Source: Pseudomonadota bacterium
GTDB lineage: Bacteria; Pseudomonadota; Gammaproteobacteria; Burkholderiales; JABEVD01
Length of the DNA stretch: 64,000 nucleotides
Assembly (NCBI GenBank): GCA_021835845.1
Contig: JAKBJU010000004.1
Coordinates: forward strand, 1 to 64,000
Direction: 5' to 3'
Made by a program: the position numbers and the translations under genes. Below the pieces are notes generated by a model. It was not told where the DNA came from. It was given only the letters and a program-made list of their open reading frames with translations, and did not search any database. Positions 47,359 through 57,181 of this stretch are shown here, piece by piece; positions within the stretch are counted from its first letter, which is position 1, and the number at the start of each line of letters is the position of its first letter.

Positions 47359-49227
47359 TCATTTTCCGGACAGGGCCAGCATCAGGCCGTTGAGGCGCTT
47401 GACGAAACCGGCAGGATCCTCGAGTTGCCCGCCCTCGGAGAGGAGGGCCTGGTCGAACAGGATATGGCTCCAGTCCGAAAAGCGCTCCTCCTCGTATTTT
47501 AGGCTTTGGACGATGGGATGATGGGGGTTGATCTCGAGAATGGGCTTGGTCGTCGGCACCTTCTGCCCAGCCGATTTCAGCAGGCGCTCGAGATTCATCC
47601 CCATGTCGTGCTGGTCCGCAACGAGACAGGCGGGCGACTCGGTGAGGCGCAGGGTGACGCGCACGTCCTTGACCTTCTCTTCCAGCGCCGCCTTGATTTT
47701 CTCGACGAGATCCTTGTACTCGCCGCTCTCCTTTTCCTGCTCCTTCTTCTCTTCCTCGTCCTCGAGTTGCCCGAGATCGAGCCCCCCCTTGGCAACCGAC
47801 TGCAACGGCTTTCCCTCGAATTCGTGCAAGTTCGATACCAGCCATTCGTCCACCCGGTCGGAAAGCAGCAGCACTTCTATGCCCTTCTTCCTGAAGATTT
47901 CAAGATGCGGGCTGTTCTTCGCCGCGGCAAAAGTTTCAGCCGTCACGAAATAGATCTTTTCCTGCCCTTCCTTCATTCTCGAAACGTAGTCGGAAAGGGA
48001 AGCGGATTCTTCGTCGGTATCCAGGCGTGTGGAAGCGAACCGCAGCAATTTCGCGATCTTGTCCCGGTTGGCAAAATCCTCGCCCACGCCCTCCTTCATC
48101 ACCTTGCCGAATTCCTTCCAGAATTTGGCGTACTTCTCGGCATCCTTCTCCAGATCCTCGATCATGGACAAAACCTTCTTGACGCATCCCGACCTGATCG
48201 CCTCGATGGTTTTGGACTCCTGCAGGATTTCGCGAGAAACGTTGAGCGGCAGGTCGTTCGAATCGATCACGCCTTTCACGAATCTCAGATACTGCGGCAT
48301 CAGCTGATCGGCATCGTCCATGATGAACACGCGGCGCACGTAAAGCTTGATGCCGTGCCGATGCTCGCGGTCGAAAAGGTCGAAGGGCGCGCGCGAAGGA
48401 ATGTAGAGCAGCTGCGTATATTCCTGCTTGCCTTCCACCTTCGCGTGCACATGAGCGAGCGGCGCTTCACTGTCGTGGCCGACATGCCTGTAGAATTCTT
48501 CGTACTGCTCCTGGGTGATCTCGGATTTTGGCCTCGCCCAAAGCGCCGAAGCCTGGTTGACGGTCTCCTCCTTGCCCTCCTCGTCTTTCAGGACGATGGG
48601 GAGCTGGATATGGTCGGAATATTTCCTGACGATGGACTTGATGCGCCAGGCATCCAGCAGCGACTCCTCGTCCTCGCGCAGATGGAGCGTGATTTCGGTT
48701 CCCCTGGATGCCCTCTCGATCGTCTCCAGGGTGTATTCGCCTTCCCCTGTCGACTCCCATCTCACCCCGTGCTCCGGAGTCAATCCGGCCCTGCGGGTGA
48801 CGAGAGAGACCCGATCGGCGACGATGAATGCGGAATAAAACCCCACCCCGAACTGGCCGATGAGATTGGCATCCTTCGCCTGATCTCCGGTGAGCTTGCC
48901 AAAAAATTCCCGGGTGCCGGATTTGGCGATCGTGCCGATATTGTCGATCACTTCCTGCCTCGACATGCCGATCCCGTTGTCGGAAATCGTGATGGTTTTC
49001 GCCTCCCTGTCGAAGGCAAGATGTATCTTGAGGTCGGAATCGTCTTCGAAAAGCGCGCTGTCGGTGAGCGCCTCGAACCTCAGCTTGTCCGTCGCATCCG
49101 ATGCGTTCGAAATGAGTTCCCTCAGGAAAATTTCCTTGTTGCTGTAGAGGGAATGGATCATGAGGTTCAGCAACTGCCTGACCTCAGTCTGAAAGCCCAA
49201 AGTTTCCTTGACCGATTCTTGCTGCAT
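47359..49227 (-). CDS. htpG: Molecular chaperone HtpG (bacterial Hsp90)
   Basis: 622 residues. The N-terminal GHKL ATPase domain shows [41 protein letters not shown] and [15 protein letters not shown]; the middle and C-terminal dimerisation domains follow at normal length. ATP-dependent cytoplasmic chaperone. A heat-shock promoter is clear upstream (49263-49290). It has a charged linker ([20 protein letters not shown]) before the C-terminal domain. Confidence 0.97.
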   Translation of the reverse strand: MQQESVKETLGFQTEVRQLLNLMIHSLYSNKEIFLRELISNASDATDKLRFEALTDSALFEDDSDLKIHLAFDREAKTITISDNGIGMSRQEVIDNIGTIAKSGTREFFGKLTGDQAKDANLIGQFGVGFYSAFIVADRVSLVTRRAGLTPEHGVRWESTGEGEYTLETIERASRGTEITLHLREDEESLLDAWRIKSIVRKYSDHIQLPIVLKDEEGKEETVNQASALWARPKSEITQEQYEEFYRHVGHDSEAPLAHVHAKVEGKQEYTQLLYIPSRAPFDLFDREHRHGIKLYVRRVFIMDDADQLMPQYLRFVKGVIDSNDLPLNVSREILQESKTIEAIRSGCVKKVLSMIEDLEKDAEKYAKFWKEFGKVMKEGVGEDFANRDKIAKLLRFASTRLDTDEESASLSDYVSRMKEGQEKIYFVTAETFAAAKNSPHLEIFRKKGIEVLLLSDRVDEWLVSNLHEFEGKPLQSVAKGGLDLGQLEDEEEKKEQEKESGEYKDLVEKIKAALEEKVKDVRVTLRLTESPACLVADQHDMGMNLERLLKSAGQKVPTTKPILEINPHHPIVQSLKYEEERFSDWSHILFDQALLSEGGQLEDPAGFVKRLNGLMLALSGK

Positions 49228-49262
49228 GTTTGAAGACTCCGTTCTGTTATATCTGCGGGTTC

Positions 49263-49290
49263 AATTGGGGACTGATGCCCGGATTTCAAG
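49263..49290 (-). promoter_or_regulatory. Sigma-32 heat-shock promoter of htpG
   Basis: On the minus strand CTTGAAA (complement of 49284-49290) is followed by 13 bases and CCCCAATT (complement of 49263-49270). This closely fits the sigma-32 consensus CTTGAAA-N13-CCCCATnT. Transcription would begin about 28 bases upstream of the htpG ATG at 49227. Confidence 0.85.
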
Positions 49291-49341
49291 TTATTTCCAG
49301 AACTGGCGCATCCGGTCTAAAATAAACAGCATCGTCTTCCA

Positions 49342-50568
49342 GTGACCATTCAATTGCAATTCAGTTTCCTGCCCCAATGGCCCATGACGGGAAACGACTT
49401 TCTGCTTTTCGGTGCCATTTTGCTCGTCGGCATCGTTGGCGGAGAGTTAGCCCAGCGCACCAGCTTCCTGCCGAGAATCACCGGATTCGTCGCAACCGGG
49501 CTCATTCTCGGACCCAGCATGCTCGGCCTGCTCGATGCGAACATGCTCGCCGATGCGAAGCTCTTCACCGACATCGCGCTCGGCCTCATCCTGTTCCAGC
49601 TCGGCATGCAGCTCGACTTCAAGGCATTGCGCGGCGACAGGATACTGATTCTTTCCAGTCTTGCCGAAGCTTCTTTCTCCTTCTTGCTGGTCTTTTTCGT
49701 GCTGGGGCTGTTTCATGTCGGGAAGCTCCATGCCGCCCTGGCCGCCGCAATCGGGATTTCTTCATCCCCTGCCGTGGTTCTGCTCGTGGTGCGGGAATTC
49801 AAGGCCGAAGGTCCTGTGACCAGGCGCGCATTGAACCATGTCGCCATCAACAACGTGCTTGCCTTTTTCGCCTACACGGTGCTGCTCCCGTTCCTGCATT
49901 ACAAGCAGCAGGCGGACTGGGCCACGATCCTGCTGCAACCCCTCTACCAGGCCCTGGCCTCCCTCGTCCTCGCCTGGCTGCTGGCCCATGCCTGCATCCG
50001 GATCGCCCGCCTCCTGGGAAGGAACGAAAACCTGCAATTCGCCCTGCTCGTCGGGCTGATCATTTCCGCAATCGGACTGTCCAAGCTGTTCAGCTGTTCC
50101 AATCTCCTCACCCTGCTCGCGCTCGGCATCATGGCGCGCAATCTCGACACCCGGAACGACCTCATGGAAATCGAATTTGGCCACGGCGGGGAAATATTTT
50201 TCGTGCTGCTGTTCGTCATCGCGGGCGCCAACCTTCATCTGAAGGAACTCGCCTCGGTGGGCTGGGCGGCGCTCGCTTTCGTCGGCATCCGGTTCATTGG
50301 AAAAACCGCCGGGCTCCTCGTCCTGACCCCCTTCTCGCCGCTATCGACAGGACAGTCTGCGCTTCTCGGCCTGACGCTCGTGCCCATGGCCGGGCTTGCG
50401 ATCGGACTCACCGAAGAGACCGCCCATCTGTACCCCGAGTTTTCCAGGGAGCTCTCCGCAATCGTCCTGGGTTCGGTCGCCATCCTCGAAACCGTCGGCC
50501 CCATCCTGACCGAGTTCGCCCTGAAGCGCGCAGGAGAGGTCAGTTCCGACCAGAAGCTGGAGCACTGA
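49342..50568 (+). CDS. Kef-type cation:proton antiporter membrane protein
   Basis: 408 residues of 11-12 membrane helices, with the N-terminal block (LLFGAILLVGIVGGELAQRTSFLPRITGFVATGLILGPS) and later FVLLFVIAGANLHLKELASVG typical of the monovalent cation:proton antiporter-2 family. It lacks the C-terminal NAD-binding RCK domain of KefB/KefC, so potassium specificity is not assured. The GTG at 49342 is used; a start at 49384 is possible. The end faces the HD-GYP gene with only 5 bases between. Confidence 0.85.
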   Translation: MTIQLQFSFLPQWPMTGNDFLLFGAILLVGIVGGELAQRTSFLPRITGFVATGLILGPSMLGLLDANMLADAKLFTDIALGLILFQLGMQLDFKALRGDRILILSSLAEASFSFLLVFFVLGLFHVGKLHAALAAAIGISSSPAVVLLVVREFKAEGPVTRRALNHVAINNVLAFFAYTVLLPFLHYKQQADWATILLQPLYQALASLVLAWLLAHACIRIARLLGRNENLQFALLVGLIISAIGLSKLFSCSNLLTLLALGIMARNLDTRNDLMEIEFGHGGEIFFVLLFVIAGANLHLKELASVGWAALAFVGIRFIGKTAGLLVLTPFSPLSTGQSALLGLTLVPMAGLAIGLTEETAHLYPEFSRELSAIVLGSVAILETVGPILTEFALKRAGEVSSDQKLEH

Positions 50569-50573
50569 AAGCG

Positions 50574-51707
50574 TCAGCCGAAGCTGTTCTCGGCGAACTG
50601 GCTCTGTATTTCCTCTATCTCCGCTCTGGAATCGACGAAAGCCGATACGCACGCGGGATCCAGCTTGATTCCGCTCCATTGGCGCAGCATGGAAAAAGCC
50701 TCGTCATTGCTCCAGGAATCCTTGTAGGGCCGCTTGCTGGTAAGGGCATCGAAAATGTCCGCAACCGCCACGATTCTGGCCTCGATGGGAATCTGGTCTC
50801 CTTTCCTTCCCATCGGATACCCACTGCCGTCCATGGCCTCGTGATGGAATTCGGCGATATTGCGCATGATCCCGACATAATCGACCCGGCTCAGCTCGAA
50901 ATTCTCGACCATGCGGTCTATGATCTGCCTGCCCTTGGTGGTATGGGTTTTCATCTGGAAATATTCCTCTTCATTGAGGCGGCCCGCCTTGAGCAATATC
51001 TGGTCCGGAACCCCCATTTTCCCGATATCGTGCAATGGGGCGAAAATGAAGACATTCTCGATATATTCGTCGGAAAAGCCGTATTCCGGAGCAAGCTTCC
51101 TGGCGATCAATCTGGCATAGCGCGACATCCTGTCCTGATGCGCGCCGGTTTCCTCATCCCGCAAATGCGCCATGTCTCTGGCGGTCTTGACCGTCGCGAG
51201 CAGGGTCTGGGCGGTAGAAAGCTCGGAGATAATGGTCAGCGCGATCAGATGCCCGAAGGGATCGATCCGGCTCAGCACTTCCTCGGTAAAGGAGGCGAGT
51301 TGCCGCGAATTGAAAAAAATGAAACCGAAAAATACGCCGCGCACATACATCGGCATGGTATAGCTCGAAACATGCCGTTCTCCCTCGATGCGCCGGGTAT
51401 GCTCGTGCTCACCCGCCGAGAAAAGGGCAAGGTCGTTGACGACGCGCGGACGGCCCTTCTCCAGAATTTCAGCGAGGGAAGGAGCATCGGCAAGCTTCGC
51501 CTGATAGTTCACCAGTGGATTGGTTTCATCGCCGCTGCACACGAATGTCTTCAGAATATCGCTCTTGGGGTCGTACAGCGCGGCGGCCACCCTCGAAATG
51601 AAGGGGAAAGCCGTTTTCAGGGTCCTGTATATCGAATCGATTTTCCTGCCGAGCGAAACATTCTGATGAATTTCGCCTAACCTGTCTTCGTGAGCAAACA
51701 TCGCCAT
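50574..51707 (-). CDS. HD-GYP c-di-GMP phosphodiesterase with GAF-like domain
   Basis: 377 residues. Residues about 20-170 resemble a GAF sensor (PFISRVAAALYDPKSD, VRGVFFGFIFFNSRQ). The HD-GYP domain follows, with EETGAHQDRMSRYARLIA, the metal-binding HDIGKMGVPD, a histidine in MKTHTTKGRQII, and HHEAMDGSGYPMG, which contains the GYP triad; all expected ligands seem present. It hydrolyses c-di-GMP to pGpG or GMP. Convergent with the antiporter gene. Its 5' side borders a full MITE-like element. Confidence 0.9.
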   Translation of the reverse strand: MAMFAHEDRLGEIHQNVSLGRKIDSIYRTLKTAFPFISRVAAALYDPKSDILKTFVCSGDETNPLVNYQAKLADAPSLAEILEKGRPRVVNDLALFSAGEHEHTRRIEGERHVSSYTMPMYVRGVFFGFIFFNSRQLASFTEEVLSRIDPFGHLIALTIISELSTAQTLLATVKTARDMAHLRDEETGAHQDRMSRYARLIARKLAPEYGFSDEYIENVFIFAPLHDIGKMGVPDQILLKAGRLNEEEYFQMKTHTTKGRQIIDRMVENFELSRVDYVGIMRNIAEFHHEAMDGSGYPMGRKGDQIPIEARIVAVADIFDALTSKRPYKDSWSNDEAFSMLRQWSGIKLDPACVSAFVDSRAEIEEIQSQFAENSFG

Positions 51708-51726
51708 TTGCCGCCCCTCCCCTCTA

Positions 51727-52035
51727 AGGAACCACTGATTTATTCCCGCGCAGATCGCGTTACTGGGAAAATCAAGATGATCGCGCGGAGCGCGACGCAG
51801 ATCGTAGCCGGGCCTACGACATCAAGGAGCGCGACAAGGCGAGCGCTCGATTTTGAGATGCCCCGAAACTGCGCTTCGCTTCGTTTTCACGCAACCCGAT
51901 TGGGACGGGGCTTTGCGGGCGTTCTTCTTTGTTACGCGGCTCGCGAATGGAATGACCATTCGACTTCGCCGCGCGCCTCGAATCTCATCCCGCAAAGTCG
52001 CGTCGCGACCGCGTGGGAATGAATCAGTGGTTCCT
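51727..52035. mobile_element. MITE-like element, full copy C (309 bp, TA-flanked)
   Basis: The left end AGGAACCACTGATTTATTCC and right end (opposite strand AGGAACCACTGATTCATTCC) form terminal inverted repeats of about 20 bases with one mismatch. TA flanks at 51725-51726 and 52036-52037. The interior shares many blocks with copy B in inverse orientation, including the palindrome here at 51944-51962 and the GCCCGCAAAGCCCCGTCCC-type block. No transposase is encoded. It lies between the HD-GYP gene start and the lplT stop. Confidence 0.88.
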
Positions 52036-52054
52036 TAAGAAGGATAGCACAGAT

Positions 52055-53245
52055 TCACGTCCTCCAGAGCCTGCGCCTGTGGGCAGTTATGAAGATCATT
52101 CCCGCCAGTATGAACAGCCCAAAAACGGCAACGGATGTCTTTTCCGCAAATCCGGCCCGCTCGGTCGCCGCATAGAGGCCCACCATAGCGGCAATGGCGA
52201 TGTTTTCGAAAAAATTCTGTACGGCGAGCGCCCGGCCAGCGCCTATCAGCTCATGCCCCCTTTCCTGCAGGAGCGCATTCAGCGGCACGGCGAACAGTCC
52301 GCCGCAAAGACCGATCAGCATCATCAGAATCATCGCCTGCGATTCACTGTCCGCTTGAGAGAGCACCATAACCAGGGGGCCGATCGCAATCCCTGCGAGC
52401 AGCACCCGGTTTACCTGCTCGATCCTGACCCATGCCGCTGCAGCAATCGCCCCCAGAACGATTCCCATCGATACCATGCCCATCAGTATCCCGGGCGTCT
52501 TGTTGCCGGAAATCGAAAGGACAGCGGGAACCCATGCGAAGAGGGCGATTCTCAAGGTTGCGCCCGTCCCCCAGAACAGGCTCGTTCCAATCAGAGTGAA
52601 GCGCGCATCCCCGTTTCGGACAAGTCGCATGAAGGCCGCAAGAAAATCGGGAAGCAGCGATCTGAAGACAATCTCTTTCCGCTCCGGAGGCAATTTCGGA
52701 ATCATCAGGTTCACCATGGCAGCCAGCCCGTAACACAGGAAGACGAAGCGCAGGGCGGCTTCGACAGACCTGTCGGAAATCATGCCCCCTGCGAGCACGC
52801 CCAGAAGGATGGCAATAATGGTCGATCCTTCCAGCAAGCCGTTCGCCTTAACCAGTTTCTCGGCACTGAAAAGCTGGGGAAGGATGCCGTATTTGGCGGG
52901 AGAGTAGGCGGCCGCCCCGATTCCCGCCATGGCGTAGGAAAGCAGCGGGCTGACGCCCATGATCATGAGTCCGGAGCCTGCCAGCTTCATGGCATTGGAG
53001 AGGAACATCACCCTTCCCTTGGGAAGGGCATCGGCAAGTGAACCGACAAAGGGGGCGAGCAGGATGAACGGCACGACGAAGCATTCCTGCAGCATGGGGG
53101 CGAGCCCCGCCGAATTTTGCTGCTTCAGGAGTGCGATGGCCGCAACCAGCAAGGCATTGTCGGCGAAAGCGGAAAGAAATTGCGCACTCAGCACCGCCAG
53201 CATCGGGCGGGAAAGAAGGGAAATCTCAGCCCTTGGTTTTGTCAC
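52055..53245 (-). CDS. lplT: Lysophospholipid transporter LplT (MFS family)
   Basis: 396 residues from the GTG at 53245 ([33 protein letters not shown]), matching LplT in N-terminal pattern and length (about 397 in E. coli); the frame to 53326 is not needed. Twelve helices; conserved [11 protein letters not shown] and [15 protein letters not shown] blocks. It flips lysophospholipids inward for re-acylation. The proposed start lies 20 bases inside the folE2 coding end, an unusually deep overlap; an ATG at 53203 is the alternative. Confidence 0.88.
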   Translation of the reverse strand: MTKPRAEISLLSRPMLAVLSAQFLSAFADNALLVAAIALLKQQNSAGLAPMLQECFVVPFILLAPFVGSLADALPKGRVMFLSNAMKLAGSGLMIMGVSPLLSYAMAGIGAAAYSPAKYGILPQLFSAEKLVKANGLLEGSTIIAILLGVLAGGMISDRSVEAALRFVFLCYGLAAMVNLMIPKLPPERKEIVFRSLLPDFLAAFMRLVRNGDARFTLIGTSLFWGTGATLRIALFAWVPAVLSISGNKTPGILMGMVSMGIVLGAIAAAAWVRIEQVNRVLLAGIAIGPLVMVLSQADSESQAMILMMLIGLCGGLFAVPLNALLQERGHELIGAGRALAVQNFFENIAIAAMVGLYAATERAGFAEKTSVAVFGLFILAGMIFITAHRRRLWRT

Positions 53246-54023
53246 GCTCGATGAGGGCGTAGGCTGAATGATTGTGGATCGACTCGAAATTCTCGGATTC
53301 GACGGTGTACCCGCTGATCCTTGCATCCCGGTTCAGCACTGCGGCGACATCCCGCACCATGTCCTCGACGAATTTCGGGTTGTCGTAAGCGCGCTCGGTG
53401 ACATATTTCTCGTCCGGCCGCTTCAATAGCCCGTAAAGCTCGCAGGACGCCTGCCCCTCCACGATGCCCACGATATCCTCGATCCAGACGAAATCGTTCG
53501 TGCAGGCCGTCACGGTCACATGGGATCTCTGGTTGTGCGCGCCGTAATCCGATATCTTTTTCGAACACGGGCACAGACTGGTGACGGGAACCATCACCTT
53601 CATCTTGAAGCGGTATTTGCCCTTCTCTATCTCGCCGATGAAGGTGACATCGTAATCCAGCAGGCTCGTCACCCCGGAAACCGGGGCGGCCTTGTTGACG
53701 AAATAGGGAAAACTCATTTCGATGTAGCCGGACTCGGCTTCAAGCTTCTCGACCATCTGGCGCAGCATGCTCTCGAAGGATTCGACTGAGATTTCGCGCT
53801 CCCTGCCGTTCAGTATCTCGACGAAGCGCGACATATGCGTCCCCTTGAAATTGTGGGGAAGATGGACATACATGTTGAAGATCGCAACGGTATGCTGCAC
53901 CCCTCCGCTCTTGTCCGCCACCTTGACGGGATGCCGGATCGACTTGATGCCGACCCGGTCTATGGCGAGGTGCCTCAGATCCTCCGTGCTCTGCACGTCA
54001 GGGATGTTTTCTGCTGAAATCAC
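53226..54023 (-). CDS. folE2: GTP cyclohydrolase I type 2 (FolE2)
   Basis: 265 residues, beginning [33 protein letters not shown]. Typical FolE2 segments are the [14 protein letters not shown] and [25 protein letters not shown] regions; the latter carries the active-site cysteine pair. It makes dihydroneopterin triphosphate for folate and queuosine precursors and is a zinc-independent alternative to FolE. Its gene lies between dxs and lplT in one direction. Confidence 0.95.
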   Translation of the reverse strand: MISAENIPDVQSTEDLRHLAIDRVGIKSIRHPVKVADKSGGVQHTVAIFNMYVHLPHNFKGTHMSRFVEILNGREREISVESFESMLRQMVEKLEAESGYIEMSFPYFVNKAAPVSGVTSLLDYDVTFIGEIEKGKYRFKMKVMVPVTSLCPCSKKISDYGAHNQRSHVTVTACTNDFVWIEDIVGIVEGQASCELYGLLKRPDEKYVTERAYDNPKFVEDMVRDVAAVLNRDARISGYTVESENFESIHNHSAYALIERDKTKG

Positions 54024-54089
54024 GTCATTCCTTCCATTCTGGCCCTGTCGAATTATAGCCGCCGGACAATCCCGAGTAAACCGCTCGGA

Positions 54090-55940
54090 TTAACGGGTCG
54101 ATGCAAGCCGCTCCCTGACTGCATAGAGAATGCCCTCGCCATCGAGCAGACATTCCGCAAGCAGTCCGGCAGGATCCCCCTGCTCGATGTAGCTATCCGG
54201 GAGCCCCAGATGGAGTATGGGAACAGTCCTGCCGTGGCGGCTCAGGCATTCCGAGACTGCGCTTCCCGCCCCCCCCATGACGGCGTTCTCCTCCACCGTC
54301 ACCAGAAGCTCGTGGGTTCCGGCAAGCTCGAGAACCAGTTTTTCGTCAAGGGGCTTGACAAAGCGCATGTTGACTACAGTCCCGCCCAGTTCGACACCCG
54401 CCTTGAGAGAGGGTTCAACCATGCTCCCGAAAGCAAGCAGCGCGACCTTTTCGCCCTCATGCAGAACCGCGCCTCGCCCGATTTCGATGGCCTGCATTTC
54501 TGCCTCGATACTTTTTCCGGGACCCTGCCCCCTCGGATAGCGCACCGCGACAGGCGAATCCATGGCAAATGCAGTGTAGAGCATCTGCCTCAGCTCGTTC
54601 TCGTTTGAAGCTGCCATCACCGTCATATTGGGAATGCAGCGCAGGAAGGACAGATCGAAGCTGCCGGCATGGGTCGGTCCGTCCGCACCGACGAGACCCG
54701 CCCTGTCTATGGCGAAAACCACCGGCAGGTTCTGGATCGCGATGTCGTGGATCAGCTGGTCGTAAGCCCTTTGCAGGAATGTCGAATAAATCGCGACGAC
54801 AGGCTTCATTCCTTCGCACGCAAGGCCAGCGGCAAAAGTGAGCGCATGCTGCTCCGCTATTCCAACATCGAAGTACCGATCCGGGAAGCGCTCCGAAAAC
54901 TCGACCATCCCCGAGCCTTCCCGCATCGCAGGAGTGATGCCGACCAGCCTTTCATCCTTCCCGGCCATGTCGCACAGCCATTGCCCGAAAACTTCCGTGT
55001 AGCTCGGCTTCCTGGGGGCGGCGCCGAGTATCCCGCTCCTGGAATCGAATTTTCCGACGCCGTGATAAAGTATGGGATCTTCCTCGGCCAGACTGTAGCC
55101 TTTCCCCTTTTTCGTGACGACATGCAGGAACTGCGGCCCCTGAAGCTTTTTGACATTGGACAGGGTCGACACCAGCGCTTCAAGGTCGTGTCCGTCTATG
55201 GGACCGATGTAGTTAAATCCGAATTCCTCGAAAAGCGTTCCCGGAGTCACCATTCCCTTGACGTGCTCCTCGGCCCTTTTCGCCAGTTCCAGCACCGGCG
55301 GGACGACGCTCAACACCTTTTCGCTGGCGCGCCTCGCAGCCGAATAGATGCTGCCGGAAAGTATTCTCGCGAGATAGTTGTCGAGTGCCCCCACATTCTT
55401 CGAAATGGACATTTCGTTGTCGTTGAGGACGACGAGCAGGTTGGCATCCATCGCCCCCGCATTGTTGAGTGCCTCGAATGCCATGCCTCCTGTCATCGCG
55501 CCATCCCCGATCACCGCAACGGCGCGCCGCGGCATCCCTTCGAGCTTGGCAGCAACCGCCATCCCCAATGCCGCGCTGATCGATGTGCTGGAATGGGCTG
55601 TGCCGAAGGCATCGTATTCACTCTCGCTTCTTTTCGGAAAGCCCGAGATGCCGCCTTTCATCCTCAGGCCGCTCATCGCCTCGCGCCTTCCCGTCAATAT
55701 CTTGTGCGCATAAGTCTGATGCCCGACATCCCACACTACCCTGTCGTAAGGGGTGTTGAATACGTAATGCAGCGCGATGGTGAGTTCAATGGTGCCGAGA
55801 TTGGAAGAAAGGTGCCCGCCCGTTTGGCAAACGGACTCGATGATGTATTGACGCAATTCTTCCGCGAGCTTCGCCAGGGATTTCCTGTCCAGCGCGCGCA
55901 AGTCTTCCGGAGAATCGATCTTGTCGAGAAGCGGATGCAT
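54090..55940 (-). CDS. dxs: 1-deoxy-D-xylulose-5-phosphate synthase
   Basis: 616 residues, normal length. Thiamine-diphosphate motif [18 protein letters not shown] with ND in [10 protein letters not shown], catalytic histidines ([15 protein letters not shown]), and the transketolase pyrimidine region [20 protein letters not shown]. First step of the non-mevalonate isoprenoid pathway. The ATG shares one base with the ispA stop (TGATG), so the two are coupled. Confidence 0.97.
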   Translation of the reverse strand: MHPLLDKIDSPEDLRALDRKSLAKLAEELRQYIIESVCQTGGHLSSNLGTIELTIALHYVFNTPYDRVVWDVGHQTYAHKILTGRREAMSGLRMKGGISGFPKRSESEYDAFGTAHSSTSISAALGMAVAAKLEGMPRRAVAVIGDGAMTGGMAFEALNNAGAMDANLLVVLNDNEMSISKNVGALDNYLARILSGSIYSAARRASEKVLSVVPPVLELAKRAEEHVKGMVTPGTLFEEFGFNYIGPIDGHDLEALVSTLSNVKKLQGPQFLHVVTKKGKGYSLAEEDPILYHGVGKFDSRSGILGAAPRKPSYTEVFGQWLCDMAGKDERLVGITPAMREGSGMVEFSERFPDRYFDVGIAEQHALTFAAGLACEGMKPVVAIYSTFLQRAYDQLIHDIAIQNLPVVFAIDRAGLVGADGPTHAGSFDLSFLRCIPNMTVMAASNENELRQMLYTAFAMDSPVAVRYPRGQGPGKSIEAEMQAIEIGRGAVLHEGEKVALLAFGSMVEPSLKAGVELGGTVVNMRFVKPLDEKLVLELAGTHELLVTVEENAVMGGAGSAVSECLSRHGRTVPILHLGLPDSYIEQGDPAGLLAECLLDGEGILYAVRERLASTR

Positions 55941-56833
55941 CAGAATTGCCTCTGAACCACGAAATCCGCCATCTGCCGCAATCGGCCGGCACGCGCTCCG
56001 AATCCCGCCAGGGCAGAAAGCGCGGAATCGTAGAGCTCCCGCGCCATTTCCTTCGCCTGCCTTGCCCCGAGCAGGGAAACGTAGGTCGGCTTGTTGTCCT
56101 TGCTGTCCTTTCCCGCGGTCTTGCCGAGGGTTGCCGTGGAAGATTCCGCATCGAGCACATCGTCGACGACCTGAAAGGCGAGGCCGATCGACTTTGCGAA
56201 ACGGTCGAGCTGCCCGAGTCCGGCTTCATCGATTTCGCCGCAGCGCGCCCCGAGCACGACAGACGCCCTGATGAGCTCCCCGGTCTTTCTGATATGCATG
56301 TTCTCGAGCTCAGGCAGCTCCAGCGTTTTTCCGGTGCTTTCAAGATCGATGGCCTGCCCGCCCGCCATCCCCCTCGATCCGGATGCCTCCGCGAGCAGGC
56401 GGATCATTTCCACCTGGACGCCGCCATCGTCCGAAAGTCCGGGATGAGCCAGCATTTCGAATGCCAGCGACTGCAGGCTGTCGCCGACAAGCAGGGCCGT
56501 GGCTTCATCGTATTCGACATGGCAGGTCGGCTTTCCCCGGCGCAGCACGTCGTCGTCCATGCAGGGCAGATCGTCGTGAACCAGGGAATAGGCATGAACC
56601 AGTTCGACCGCGCAGGCAGCGCGCGTGACTCGCCCCAGGTCCGCACCGGACAGTTCCCCCGAAGCGTACGCGAGCAGCGGGCGAACCCGCTTCCCGCCTC
56701 CCAGAACCGCATAGCGCATCGCACCGTGAAGCCGCGCAGGAGAAACGCCGGCTTGCGGCAGGCAGTCCTGAAGCGCGGATTCGATCAGCGCCTGGTGCGC
56801 CTGCACCCAGGACTGGAAATCGTCATTTGTCAT
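55940..56833 (-). CDS. ispA: Farnesyl/geranyl diphosphate synthase (polyprenyl synthetase)
   Basis: 297 residues from [14 protein letters not shown]; the upstream frame to 56947 shadows xseB. Both aspartate-rich motifs are visible: DDLPCMDDD (D87-D95) and DDVLDAES, with the [10 protein letters not shown] substrate-binding segment. It makes farnesyl diphosphate from IPP and DMAPP. It overlaps xseB by 11 bases and dxs by 1. Confidence 0.95.
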   Translation of the reverse strand: MTNDDFQSWVQAHQALIESALQDCLPQAGVSPARLHGAMRYAVLGGGKRVRPLLAYASGELSGADLGRVTRAACAVELVHAYSLVHDDLPCMDDDVLRRGKPTCHVEYDEATALLVGDSLQSLAFEMLAHPGLSDDGGVQVEMIRLLAEASGSRGMAGGQAIDLESTGKTLELPELENMHIRKTGELIRASVVLGARCGEIDEAGLGQLDRFAKSIGLAFQVVDDVLDAESSTATLGKTAGKDSKDNKPTYVSLLGARQAKEMARELYDSALSALAGFGARAGRLRQMADFVVQRQF

Positions 56834-57053
56834 CGGCAGACCAGTTCTTGAGGGTGCCGCCCTCCAGGATCGAGACTTGCTGCTCCGCATCCTTGAGCGC
56901 TTCCTGGCAATACTGGAGCAGGAAAGCGCCGCGCTTGTATGCGGCAAGGGACGCTTCCAGCGTCAACTGCCCTGCTTCCATTGTCGCCACGATGGATTCG
57001 AGCTCAAGCAGCGCTGCTTCGAAATTCTCGGGAGATTTTTCCTGTTTGCTCAT
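56823..57053 (-). CDS. xseB: Exodeoxyribonuclease VII small subunit
   Basis: 76 residues: FEAALLELESIVATMEAGQLTLEASLAAYKRGAFLLQYCQEALKDAEQQV (two-helix coiled coil) is diagnostic. It partners XseA, encoded elsewhere. First gene of the xseB-ispA-dxs-folE2-lplT run. The region 57054-57181 upstream is the divergent promoter area shared with the Rieske gene. Confidence 0.95.
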   Translation of the reverse strand: MSKQEKSPENFEAALLELESIVATMEAGQLTLEASLAAYKRGAFLLQYCQEALKDAEQQVSILEGGTLKNWSADDK

Positions 57054-57181
57054 GAAACTTTCCTAAACCGTAAAAATAGCCTAATCGAAGCATCCCGGTC
57101 AATCGCGAAAGAAATATTGCTCTTTTCCCGGATTTCATAAAAAATATAACGTTTAACCACAAGTTTCGTGAGGAAGCGATA

